Shown: positions 22,740-35,600 of the stretch, piece after piece
Layout: each line of letters opens with the position of its first letter
Numbering within the stretch: position 1 is the stretch's first letter
NCBI GenBank assembly: GCA_008360975.2
Contig: CM039182.1
Coordinates: forward strand, 24,214,324-24,278,323
Direction: 5' to 3'
DNA from: Lichenostomus cassidix
Lineage: Eukaryota > Chordata > Aves > Passeriformes > Meliphagidae
Length of the DNA: 64,000 nucleotides
Made by a program: the position numbers and the translations under genes
Notes under the pieces: generated by a model
What the model saw: only the letters and a program-made list of their open reading frames with translations
Database searches by the model: none
What the model was told of the DNA's origin: nothing

Positions 22740-22919
22740 AATAGCTAGTTGCTCTCTGTTGCATCAGTAGTCCCCAATGCAGCATTATCCAAAATATGCA
22801 GTTGAACCCTTTCTTCACCATTTTGCCTTAATTGTCTGCCTGATGCTACCTGAGCATTGTAGAGATTTTTTTTGTTTTAAAATGTAGTTATGTAGTTTCT
22901 GGGTTTTTCCTCTTCTCCA

Positions 22920-22961
22920 ACCCCCACCCCCTCCACCTCCCCCCCCCCCCTCCCCCCCCCG
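22920..22961. repeat. Poly-C tract (G-rich on minus strand)
   Basis: Near-continuous C with single A or T interruptions, including runs of twelve and nine C. The complementary strand has G-quadruplex potential. Such tracts are length-unstable. Confidence 0.9.
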
Positions 22962-25900
22962 ATTCTGATTCTGGACACTTCCAGGGCTGCAGTTTTGTGG
23001 TGGCCTAGGACAGAACTTCCCCTTTTATCCTCAGTTTGCTTGTTTTCTAGGACTACATACTTGACATCTTGCATTGCATTAAAAATTTGAGAAGACAACA
23101 AAGAGGCCTTTTTAATCATTCAGTTTATAATTTTTTCATTGTTTTATGTAGATCATATCACTCGAAAGAGTAAAAAATTTACTGTGGTACCTTCTCCACT
23201 GAGTTTGTTTTGTTGCAGCATTATATATAGATTTTGTTTATGGTGTTTTATTATTAATAATGAGTAAATAATGTGTGAAATAAATAGCTTCATATCCATA
23301 GAGAAGACTCTATAAATCTCTGGTTCTCATTCTCTCCACAGTTCATTCTGATCTCATGCTTTGATTTTGATAACTTGCTTCTTTATTGTGTAAGAGACAA
23401 CAAAATCTAGATGTGCCGTATGTTCTATCGCAGTTTTCCTGAAAACTGGCTGGCACCTGAGGAGAGAAAGTGTTTTCTCTCGTCCATGTTGTGTGAAGTG
23501 TCTGCTTCATTTGGCTAACTTATAGGCAGATCTGCTGCCACCACTTTTTAGAGGATACACTTGTGCACCTAGAAAACTAAGACTTAAAAGAACAAACTTA
23601 CTTGTGTGTGCAGATACTTGACTAATAAAATATTGCTGTGGTAATTTATCAAAATGTTTTGAAAGATAATTTTTTGTCTTAAAAACTCTGTAATTTATCC
23701 TTACATTATAAATATAATGCTCCTAAGGGTGTGGGGCTTGCTTTAGCTGCAAGAATTTTTACAGTGCAGGGTAAACCTGCCAGGAGGATGAGCAAAAGTC
23801 TGTTAAGGGTAAGCATGTCATGACTTCTCTCTGGAATTAGGTATTTTTTGTTCTCTTTTAAACAAGAGTGGTACTATAATCATGAAACACTAGATGAAAT
23901 TCTTTGTCTTTTATTAGCAGTGGAATTCAAAGATACAACATCACTTGGTGACTTGATGAATAATAGTTATCATTTAATGACTGGCTAGGATTACTTTGAA
24001 AATAAAGGTCAAAATTTCATCTTTTGTCTCACTACCTGAAAGAAACACTAGCAGTAGAAGAAGAGGAGAACTGTCCCTCATACCCCTTTCAGACTTCAGA
24101 TTTTATTAAGTTTCTAAAGTGAAAAAAATGCAATTTGACAATAAATTACATTTGAAACATCTTCTTTCTAATGAACTGCTTCTGCTTACATCTGTATTTA
24201 TATATTTGGCATAGACATCAGTGTCACAATCAGAAATAAGATATTTTTGGGACTCCTAGACATTGTGCAGCCCTTTGTGATGCTGCTGTCAGGAGCTTGA
24301 TCAGTAAATTGGTTCAATAGTACTGATGATGGATTTTTAGGTGTTATACCACTGACTGATTCAGTACACTGAGCTTGCATGCAAGAATTCCTGAGTGCCC
24401 CTACGCTATAGGATGCAAACTGTACTGCATAAGAATGGCAGACAATGGTGCTGGAAACATCATCACAACATCACTGAGTCCTGTCATTTTCTGCACCATT
24501 TGGTTAGCACATACAGAATAAAAAGTAAATGATCAGTATGCATTTATAACAGGGCACCTGGATAGACATGATGGTGGCAGTGACCTAAAGAAACATGCAG
24601 ATAGTAATTTTTCTGACCTTGTAGTGTATTCAGCAGTGTTGAACAGAGTGGGCATCAGGAGAGTTGCAAGAGAGACAGTGCTTCCTTTACTCATGGATGT
24701 GCAACAGCAAGTAAACTTAACAGAATGGGAAAGTTTGGAACAAAGAGAGCTTCTGAGAGTGGTGTAATGCAGCAAAATAAGGTGACAATGTTAAAAACCT
24801 TCTGAAATTGAGATGACTTAGGGGGATTATTCTTAAAGATGGAAGCATAATTATGTTTATTAGAAGATGAAGGTGAACCATTGCATGAATTGCCAGTGCA
24901 CTTGCCACCTGTGCTAGAAATCTAGCATTGAGATTGTAGGATATTTTTTAGCTAAGATAATAACAATTGTGGGCCTTTATTCCGTGCTTTGGGTTTGTTT
25001 TCCCAAAGCAACCAGCCCTGGGAATTGCATTCTGTTCTGCAAAGAGCCTAAAACAGTGCACTGAACATGTAGTCTGCTGTCTAATTACACTAAGTACTGG
25101 TGGGATGGTCTCTTCATCCGCTTAAAAGAATTGTGTCAGAAAATGTCTGCTTCAGGTAGGTCTCTAATGAAACCCTCAACTGATGCTTTGCTGGAAATGG
25201 TTTCAATATCTGTTAATATTCAAAGAGATGCAAAGCTATTTTATTAAGAAAGGAAATGACTTACAGTTCATAATTCTCAGTACTTTTGTTTTATAACTAA
25301 AAAAAACCCAACAACCTGTAGTTTTGCCTGACAGTTTGTAACAAGTGGCGCAGGTTCATGAAGAAAGAGGCTATAGTGCCTTCAGTTAAAAGCACTTCTT
25401 TAGTTTAATTACTAGGCAGTGAGTCTGCCTTGTGTGATCACATCACAGCTCTGTAAGCCGATCAATATTATGTTTAGCTATTTGCTAGTGCTTAATGAGA
25501 TTTCTTACTGATCTTGGAGTGCATGTACATCATCTCATGAAGGCTGGCAGCTTTTCAGGTGTGTTGAAAATCTGCAACAGAATTTTAGTAAAAACTTTGG
25601 CTTGTCTGTAGAGTTAATCAAAGAGCATGGAGAAGGGGTTCCTATCTTTTGAAGATGTGAATTGAAGGGGACTTGGACCTCCATAATTTTCTAGAAGAGC
25701 ATCTACCTAAACACTGCACTTGTACGTTACATTGTGTTCTTCCACCCTTTCAATTAAACATGGGACCAAAAGAACTGTCTGTAACTGGGTGAATTTGCAG
25801 GTCCTGGCATTAGAAAGAACACAAAGGCAAATACAACTGCTTAGTTTAATATTTAGACTAATTCCTTTAGGCACTGAGGGGGCAGCTTTGGGATCGGAGA

Positions 25901-28900
25901 TGTGCTGAAAGACTCGCTAAAATGAAATGATAAGGAGCTATTAGATTTAGGAAGAGATTCTTCAGCGTAAGGGGAATTGAAGTTTAACTCCCATGTAGTG
26001 GATGAGCATTACAGGCACTTGGCCTTTTACATGGCATGCACTACTGTCTTCTTCCTCTCTTGGATAGGCTTTCACAAAGAGAGTTAGATCTTCCTCGGGT
26101 TTTTGATCAAATGCGACAGCCTGCCTTCAGGAGACACTTGCAGGCTTTGAGCCCGGAGTAAAGGAGGCATCTGTTTGTAGCTCTTGTTGGGGCTTTAAGC
26201 TGGAGGAAGTCAGAGACACTGTAGTACTCAGTAAATTGATTCTTGACCCTAGACAGGGCCTTGCTTGATGTTTGTGCTTACTTTGTGGAGCACCACCCTT
26301 ATCACAACTTCATTTCCCTTTGGATTTTGTGGGGTGTTTAAGTGATCAGCTTCAGGTTTTTTATATAGTCCATACAAAAATGTCATGTTTCCCTTTGATC
26401 AATTGATAAGACCATAGGTACTTTACTGAATTGGAGTCCCCAATTAATAATAACAGATGTTATATGTGTCTCAAACCAGAATCCTCTTCTGGATGCTTTT
26501 CCATCTTGTTTTCTTCAGTCACAATATCAGTTGAAACCTGCCTTTTTTTTTTAGGTTGTCTCTCCTATTATGCTTTTTGAAAGTGGTGGCTGGGAGGTGA
26601 GAAAGGCTGACATTTAACTCCACTACTCTAAAGCAATTTCAGTATGGAGCATTCCCCCAGGGCTAGGATAGGGGGAGAGATAAATAAAACATCAGTGAAT
26701 AAAGAAGCTAGAATGATTTTAAAACCAGGCTAACCAGGGTAGGCTTTCTTATTTGTGTCTTGAAGACACAGTCAGGGCCTTATCGAGGTATTCACTTCGT
26801 GGCTAGAATGTCTCTTTTTCTGCATAATGAATATAAATGAGCACAACAGATAGCAGTAGGGAGAGAAACAGTCAGAGGAAGATGAAACTGTGCTCAGTTA
26901 TGCAACAGGGATTAGCGGGAGAGGGAGGAGTAGCACTAAGACCTTCAAGTTTTAATGGGAAATAAAAACTGTTAAACAACTTTTGAATAGTCTTATGATA
27001 CTGATGAATTGATGTCATAATACTACAGTTCAGAAGGATAATATTACTCACTGTTTACAACATGTGCTTATGGACCTATGCGTGAATGAAGTGAAAGTCA
27101 AATTTGTGGAAAGAGCCTGGAGCTGCAGCCACCCGTGCTGGAGCACTTGCCTCCTGCCTTCACTGCTGCTCTCTCCTGCACTACTGGGATTTGAGGGAAC
27201 TTCTGTGCAGTCCTCAACATCTCCAAAACACACCTTCCACATTATTGTAGCTCTTTACTATCTGTCAAACCAGGTTTCAGAAGTGCTGAAAAGGTAGGCA
27301 ATATATTGTGGACAAAATTGTACCTCACAGGTAACTGGCTGACAAGAGAGGGCTTGTTGTCAGTGGTGTCTTCAGCGGAACTGAAACTGAAATTAACATA
27401 GAGGAAGTAAAAAAAAGTGGCTTCAACCCGTGCTTTGAGTTGCTAGTGTTTTTATGATAGTGCTGACTTTATTCTCTGCAGCCGTCCAATGTGACTCGAT
27501 ACTTCCTTGAAAATACTATCTTTCATGGATGTAATTATATGGTTGGCCAATAGAAGTTGGAAACGAATTACAGTTCCCAGAATCTGTTCTCCTTTCATTT
27601 TAGTGAAGCTATCAAGCTATGATTGGGAAACAAGAGATTTAAGGCGGGGGGGGACTGTCATGGGGAGTATGTGTATATACTGCTGCAGGCAGCAGTATAA
27701 ATTGCGTGTACCTGAGTTAAAATTAAGACAGGTTGGTACTAAAAGCAGTCTAGTTGTAGCTGTTTGGTACCCAGTAAAAGACTAATTTACTTTGCAATGT
27801 GGCAATTTATTTATTCTTATTTTATGTGTTAAATAAAATAAGCCAAGTAAATTTTGCTTACTGGGCCTGCCTCTCCAAATGCTAATTGCTGATGGATGGT
27901 TATAGAATTTGCTAATAATTATATACTCCTCACAACAAGAGATTGTGAACTTGCTTGATGCTCTCTGAAAATTTTCTTTATCAAGGAAGTTTAGAAAGCT
28001 TCCAATTTGAAGACAAAACTCCTTTCATGATTAGATTGAGTATCTAGGATTCTGCATGCAAGTAAATAAATGCTTGTTCTCTATATAGCACTGGATGCAA
28101 GTACAGGCTTCTCGTAAGCTGTTTTTCAGAATACAGTACTTGAAAAAACAGAGATTTTTTTCTTAAATTTGGAGGTGATGGCCGGTTCATTTTCATGTCA
28201 TTCTGTAGAGGTATCTATATGTTGTTTTATGTCATTTACAGATAGTGGCCTTTTCTTTTTCCTGTTATGGTTTAAAGCACGTTTACACAGCAAGTGTGGT
28301 GACTCTTCCTGTGTTAACCTAAGACTGAAGGTGCTGGGAGGCTTGATGCAGACATGTTAAGCTGACATAATTATTCCATCCCATCATGAAGCTCTCTGGA
28401 TTGCCAGTCTTTTAATTGCCTTATGGGATGATAAGACCTAGAGGGTTTTTTTTTTTTTTTGCTGTTGTGTTCCACAGCCTTTGATTCAGGTTTTTTGCTT
28501 TGTTTTGCTAATTGTGGGCAGGTGTACAAGGACAGTAACATCCTGCTGCTAGTGAGCTGCACAAATTAACACCTCTTCCCCAGTGCGATGAATTCTCCTT
28601 AATCAAGATAAAGTTTGGGGTTTGGTGTTGCTTTTTTTTTTTTTCCCCTCCTCTGTGTGGATATCTTAAGAAAATGTATAGTGTGTTGTGTTTTGTGAGT
28701 TTTCAGAGGCATTATAGGGAGGATTTTGTCTTTGAATCTGCAAAAGATATTTTTTCCATTATGTGGTGTTATCTTGCTGCTCTATCAAACTTTTTTTTTG
28801 GTACTGCAAATTAAGAAATCAGTTTACAATAAGCATATGAGAATTTTGTGTGACCTAGGACTATTTGTACTTGATGCAAAACTTTTTCAATTTATTCTTA

Positions 28901-29840
28901 CAGAAGCCCTCTGGATTTTTGCAGTAGGTGATGGTGTTTCCAGCTGAGAAGCAGCTTACAGGATTGAGCTCTGAAAAGTATTTCAGATATTATGAGCTGG
29001 TCTTTTCTCTCCCAGATTTTTTCAAAAGCCTTCAGAAGTGCTGTTTGGAGCACCGAAAAAGAAAACTAACAGTTTCCCACAGCACAGAGTAACAAAAGTG
29101 AATCCAAGTGATTCCATTGCATATAATATACCACAGTGATGTATTTAACATAAATGAAATTACCCAATTCAGGTCTTGACACAAAGACAAACTTTGTCCC
29201 TCTGTGCCCACTGTGTTGCATCCTTGGGCTCTGGCTGTATGTCAGTTTCTGCCCCATCTGGGAAACAGCAGATGCTCAGCAGCAACTCAGCATATTTTCC
29301 AGAAAATCTCTCTTCCACCTTCGCAGAAGAAAATTGTCATGTCCTCCCTGTGCAGTCTGGGAGTAACTTGCCTGTTTTGCATACAAAATCTTTTTTTTCT
29401 TTCTTTTTTTTTTTTTTTTCTTCATATTGCCTGTGTGCATATATAGGAATGCCCTCAGTTAAAAACCTTGCCTACAAATGTATATTGGTTGTGTTTTGCC
29501 TTGAGTTCAAATTTCAATGTGGATTGATAGTGCAGATGAATGTTCCTTGTGCAATTTGTGCAGGAGGAAAAAGCAAGCAACACCTAGAAGGAATGTAAGG
29601 CCAGCTATTTTTATTTCTCTGTGTTATGTTTTAATTTGGTCTAAATTATGGGTTTCTCTGTGGCTGAAACATTCTCACCTTCTAGTTTTCACAGTCAATT
29701 TAAACATTTGCTGAATCATGACATCCAAATAAAAATTGCAAATGTTGAGTACTGTGTTTAAGTGCTGTATTTAGTGATAATTAGGTTTGCATGCAAGAAC
29801 AATACACATAATTTAAATAACAGAAATAATAAATTTAAAC

Positions 29841-29897
29841 TATAATAATAATAATATATAAATAATAAAAATAATAATAATAATAGTAGTAGTAATA
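29841..29897. repeat. AT-rich trinucleotide microsatellite (ATA/TAG)
   Basis: Imperfect (ATA)n grading into three TAG units at about 29,884-29,893, then back to TAA. Confidence 0.85.
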
Positions 29898-32249
29898 AAC
29901 ATAAATGAGGGCAGTATTGGTTTTTGTGTTGTTACCTAACTGTATTTCTTGAAACTGAATTGCCTAAAATTTAAAAAAAAAACCCATATCAGGCTTCTTA
30001 AGTTCAGTTTTGTTGAGCTTACCCATTTTCAGTGGCCTTTGTAGTGGAACTAAACTGGGGACCTATGGAGACCTGAACCCATCTTCTGCCATCTCATTGT
30101 TTTAAGTACTTTCCAGGTTTCCTGTTGCTGCTGGGATCCCTGTCCCTGGTTTACTGTACCCCATAGCCATGCAGCAGAAACTTGGGAGGCAGCCTGGGTT
30201 GCATGAGTGCTAGGGCTTGTTCTACTCATGCTTATGGTGTTCAGGGAGAAGCTCCATCTCCTCTGATCCCACATCAGGTGTTCAGGCACCGTTAATGAAC
30301 TTGCAGTTTAAACATCAGAAACACTGTTCTAATCTATCCTATTCCACTTGCACAAGTTAAGTAAATTTTATGCTTATCTAAATAGCTACAATTCTTCAGG
30401 TTCTGTTTCCATATGGTACCTCCCAAATATTTTGAGTTCCTTATCACCCTGATGACTTCCCCATGGTTAGTCCAGTTACCTTGGAAACTGGTTCACCCGC
30501 ACATCTAATCTCTGAACTGATGAAATAATATGTACTGCTTGCAAATTAATTTGAAGAAAGCTTTCTCCATTCTTAATTGAAGAATGTTAATCTCTTTGTT
30601 CCAGAAGTATCAGAATTTCAGGGGGGGGGGGTTGGTTCAGGTTCAAGTAAAATGTTGTACTCGTTTTTCCTTTTTTAGTCCTTGAAAACCTGGCAAAGAG
30701 AATTAACCTTATTCCATATTTTGAAGAAGATGTAGATATCTCTTGAAACCAACTGTTTGCAAGTAAAAATTGAAAAAAATCCATAGAGGCACAAAGCTGT
30801 TTACTAATGGGTGAAGCTAATTTATGCAGCTGTTGAATCAGTGTGGCAGCAGCATTTAACTGCATGGTGGTGCTTTAAAAATGTCTCCTTGTACAGTTGT
30901 GCATAGCTGCTGCACAGTCACAAAGAGAAAATAAAGAAAAGGAACAAAAAGAGAATACTTTTTTTCCTTTAGCTTCTTCTTTAGTTTTCCACATGTAATT
31001 GCTGGTATTGTGTTCATCTCCACACTATTATAATTTCAATTTTTAGCTTATATAACAAACACTAGAAGTTGTATCCAGTTTTGTGATAACAACATAGAAA
31101 CACTGATTTTTCTCATTGTTTTCTGGTAATTTATTGTAATGATATCAAGACTTATGAAACTATTTTTGAAAGTTTTACCTGAGATGTGGAAATTGAACAA
31201 TTCTAGTCTGAAAAAACAGAGCAATACTTTATTTTCATTGTAAACTTATTTATCCATTATTTCTGGGGACCTTTCCTGATGGTTAAACTAATCGTAAGAG
31301 AAAGCACAATCTGACACCAGAGTTCATTGTGGTGTCATGTTTTCTAAGCAGAACTCAATGCTTTTGTTTTCCAGTGTATTTAGATTTTGACAGGTTATAT
31401 AGCAAAATCATACATGGCGTGACATGAATGATTTTTAAAAAAGTAATTCATCAATGTTAAGCATATATTGAATTGTGGTAAAAATATTCTGTTTGCAGTA
31501 ATACAATAAATAGTTGCTCTACTGTTTCTCATTCATGCTTTTTTTTTCAGTACGGTCATCTGCTTCTCCTCTTTTTGACACATTCAGGCCATTGAAGCAT
31601 TTCCTGAGGGTGCTGAGGTCTTTCTTATATTGTTAGATATGTTTATTCCAGAGTTCAGGTAACAAATTTTCATCCTGAAAATTTATGTAGGCTCGAAGAG
31701 TTCTAGAATTTTTAATAGGATTTTTTTCCCCAGAGCTTTATCAAGTTTGCAAACTGCTTAATTGGGAGGAAAAACATGAGAGAGCAGGATTTATGTACTT
31801 AGCTGAAAAGAAATGCGGTTTTTCTTGTTTGATTAGTCTACTTATGGTTACCTACTAAGATTCTAATAATTAGAGACCAAAGATTTGGGGATAGGATTTA
31901 GGAGGGGGTTTTGTTCAGGTTGGTAGAAAATCTCTCAAAAATTAGGATCTTGATGGAAAGTGTGCATTGATTCTTTTGTGATGAATGAATTTCTTTTTTT
32001 CCACATGCCTCTGGGAGAAAATATCTGTGTACTGTAAGATTTGTACTTCTTTGTTACTTGGGAAAAAACCAGGGTGGCTGAAATCAGAAGAAAAAGTGCT
32101 ATACAGTGAAGTGATAGACTTTCAGCTGGTGTGCATTTGCACTAAAGCAAATTTAATTTAATTACATTTATTAAATTACAAATTTAATTACATTAATTTT
32201 TATCTACTAAAGTACGGAATACGGATGGTATATTTTCCAGTGTTTTCAA

Positions 32250-32620
32250 AGCATTTAAAATAAACAGGAAGGCTATCAGGTGCATATAGCATGGATTCAC
32301 CAAGGGGAGGTCATGCTTGACCAACCAGATACTGCTAGTGATGAAATGACTTACCTGGTAGATGAGAGAAGGGCACTGTGCCATGTCCACCTTGACTTCC
32401 TTAAGGCTTCCAACAACATCTCCAGTGACATCTTCACCAAGAAGCTGACGGAGTGTTGGCTGGATGAGCAGATAGTGAGGTGGGCTGAAAGCTGACAGAC
32501 TGACTGAGCTCAGAGGCACAAAGCCTAACTAGGGAACAGGAACTAGCAGTGTACCCCAGGGTGGTTATTACTGGGCCAGCTCCTGTGCAACATCTTCATT
32601 AAAGACCCCTACCTACTGTG
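32250..32620 (+). mobile_element. CR1 LINE reverse-transcriptase fragment
   Basis: A sense-strand CR1 fragment covering the RT fingers and palm. The segment at 32,290-32,330 (GGATTCACCAAGGGGAGGTC) and the peptide stretch VDERRALCHVHLDF correspond to the CR1 pattern G-F-T-K-G, then V-D-E-G-R-A-x-x-x-x-x-L-D-F. GTACCCCAGGG at 32,551 is the V-P-Q-G motif, already frameshifted. Both ends are truncated and there are several stops. Confidence 0.85.
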
Positions 32621-35600
32621 AAACTTGTTTTGGGCAATTCTGTAGCTTTAGCCTATATAGGGAACGGTGAAGTGTTTTATTTCCTGGCAGTGCTGTAGAC
32701 TTGCAAGTTAAATAGGAAATTGTACAAACAGGTCATGTCAGTGTTTAGGTTGAAAACAGCAGTTAGGCCAGTGAGAAACTACTGGATAGACATAGCCAAG
32801 AGCTGAAGAATATTTTCATTTGATACTGACCAAAAAAAGCAAATGTGGAGATTGCTGATTGTGTAAAATTTGGAGATGTAAAGAATATTAAAAAGGTGAC
32901 CTTGAAGATTGATCTAACAGCTGTGAGTTTACATTTAGTCAGAAGGGCAGTCACTTTTGGGTGTATGACTGATACCTCTTGGAAATTCAGGAGAAAGGAG
33001 GAAATACCTGGATTTGCTGTTGATCACAGCTTGTGCAATTAGCCTACTGAGGCTATGCAGCCATGTGAGAAGCAAGTGTGTATTACGAGAGATACAGGGA
33101 GGTATTTCTAGTGCAGGTAGTGGATCACTGGAGAAACCAACCTGTGATTGTTTACAGTTCCAAGGTCTAGCATTTAAGAGACTTTGCACTGGAATGTTGT
33201 GGTGGACCAAGCTGACAATTGTGGGATCCAAGAAAGCCATGTGGAAATTACCTCTTCCCCACAAAAAACAATCTGCAGCTAGTTTTTGTGAAAATAGTGT
33301 ATAGCTGAAAATGTCCAGGAGATGTGGAAATATTCAGTCTTGATGTAAAGTATCAGAATGTTGTATTAGTTCCAGTTAAAAATGTTTTGAATCAATTTGG
33401 AGTTAAGTCAGCCTTTTTATTGTCCCAAGGCAGCTATAGTTAGATGGTTCATGTCTTTTTCTTCCATTATGGCTTAGGCTACACAGCTGGACTATATGTG
33501 TAATAATTCACCTCTGCCAAGTCGTTCCTTGTTTTGTAGCAAGTCAGAGACTAGGAAGACCCGAGTACCACAGAAGATGATCTGCCAAGGAATATTAAAT
33601 TGCATGTTATATTTCTAAATTTTTCATATGAATTATTATAAATTGAGGTGCAAATCAGTTTTTTATAGCTAAATTTTTCAAGATCTTCTCTGGGGAAATT
33701 TTGATATTTATTCCTTTTTCCAGTGCTCAAGATCCAGACACTGTCCAATAGTTAAAAATGTTGTTTGTTGATGTCTCGTACTGATTAGTGTTAAACTGGA
33801 CATGCTACTTTGATTTCAGGAATGGGCACTGAATGTACACTGGGAAGAAAATTTCAAGCGCAAATTTAGCTCTCTTTTGGGAGACCTTCTCAGTGGTGCA
33901 TCTCTGCTTGTAGTTTTGTGTGCAACTTGTGAAGCTCTCACTGTGCAGTGTACATCAACAAGCCATGTGTCAGTGTTCAGTGTCTTCAGTGCCTTTTAAT
34001 TTAAGGAGATATTCCTCAAATAATCCTGCTCTTCTGTGCTTATCATGCCTGTAGATGAAAAGACTTGTGTCCTCCACTGTATAGGTTTCTCTCCTGTTAC
34101 AGTTACAGTGCCAATTTCATAAGATTCAGGAGTTTTTAAACTGTTAATTTAGGTTGAATTATTTCTGTATTTTGGCAGGTGCTTTACATTGCACTGACAA
34201 CATAAAAGGGTCAACAGAGCTGGCAGAAATGACCTGGCTTTGTAGATTGAATGTGTTATGCTCTTGCTGATGTAACTACATTTGCAGCCATTCAAATATG
34301 AACTTTATATTGCTGCAAGTCTTTTTTTTTCAGATTTTAGTGATGGACCCAGCTCTAGAATTCAGGTGTTAGCCTGGGGAAAGTCTTTAGTTTGTGTGGT
34401 TTATATTGTGCATCTGAGCTGAACATAATTTGAGTTTCTTACCCTGTAATTTTAGTTCATTCTTCATTCAGACATTTCACAGTAACTTTTCCTAACAAAT
34501 TACCTCATTAAATTTAGTAAATAAGACCTGTTCCACTTGGCTGCTTGCACCATTGGTTGTATTAAATAACTAATTGGATACACCAGCCATTTGATAAAAA
34601 AAAATTACACTCTCTGGGTTCCATAACCCAAACAATCTGACAATTTCTTTAGCAGCTGTGAAGTGAAAGTAGCTCCAATCACCAGGAAGACGCTATATTT
34701 GCTGTATGGTAGATTTTAGTGGCTTTGTCAATGAAATATTTTGAAGCTGGGAATCCATCAGCATTGTCATGTCTGCATATTATTTTACCTCTCCACATTT
34801 ATTTGAAAAGTACACTCTGCTTTTCAATGAATAAAAATTCTAGCCTCAACATTTGAATTCTCATAGTTTTGCTCATTCAAGCCTTTGTTTGCATCATTTT
34901 CCTGATGGATTAAGCAAGCAGCTGCTCTTTGATCATAGCATCTGTGCCCCTTATTTTGACTTGAAATCTCAAAACATGCAGTTTGTGAAAGGTCTAAGCA
35001 AATGGATTTCTTTTGTTTATCTTGTTCAAAAGAAAGCATTTTGAAAACTATTAAGAGTATTACTGTGCTACTGTCAATGTTCTTACGGTTAGAATGTATC
35101 ATTGCTTTCCCCTATCAGTACATGGATGCAGGATTCTTGGGAACTGACAAGAAGTATTACTACCTGAGAAAAATGGTTATTTGGTTGTCCATTATTGAAA
35201 GGGCTTTGCAGTAATTTTGCTAACAGAAATGCCGCTATAGATCGGTCTCATCAGTAGCTGAGAGTGACAGAAAATACAGACAGATTGTGATGATGACATT
35301 CTTTTGATACTGACAGGAAAAACAAGAAGCAAAAGAAAAGTAGCAGCCATCTACACACAGTCAAGTATTGAGGGTAATGCAAATGTAGACTTTATAGGCC
35401 AGCTCTTATAAACAAATATGCCATTACTTGTTCTACAGTTTTTTAAGTTGTTCTAGACTCATGTCCTACATGGATACAGTTTGTGATTTGCAACATGAAA
35501 TTGTACCCCAAAAAAGCAGACAGAAGCAAATTTAGTTGATGATGCTTAAATTACATAGTACACAGTTCACTAGCTTTTAGAACAGGTATTGTAGTTCTAC

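Larger units (their letters stand above)
21284..32249. other. Intronic sequence, mostly unique
   Basis: About 11 kb of AT-rich DNA without recognisable genes. It contains a perfect hairpin (22,471-22,517), poly-T and poly-C tracts (22,714-22,739; 22,920-22,961), a trinucleotide AT-rich repeat (29,841-29,897) and a G run at 30,621-30,631. The many short ORFs lack homology. Confidence 0.55.

Noticed and set aside
32760..33260. Possible continuation of the CR1 fragment after 32,620
   Set aside because: A few phrases resemble LINE sequence but order and spacing do not match convincingly.
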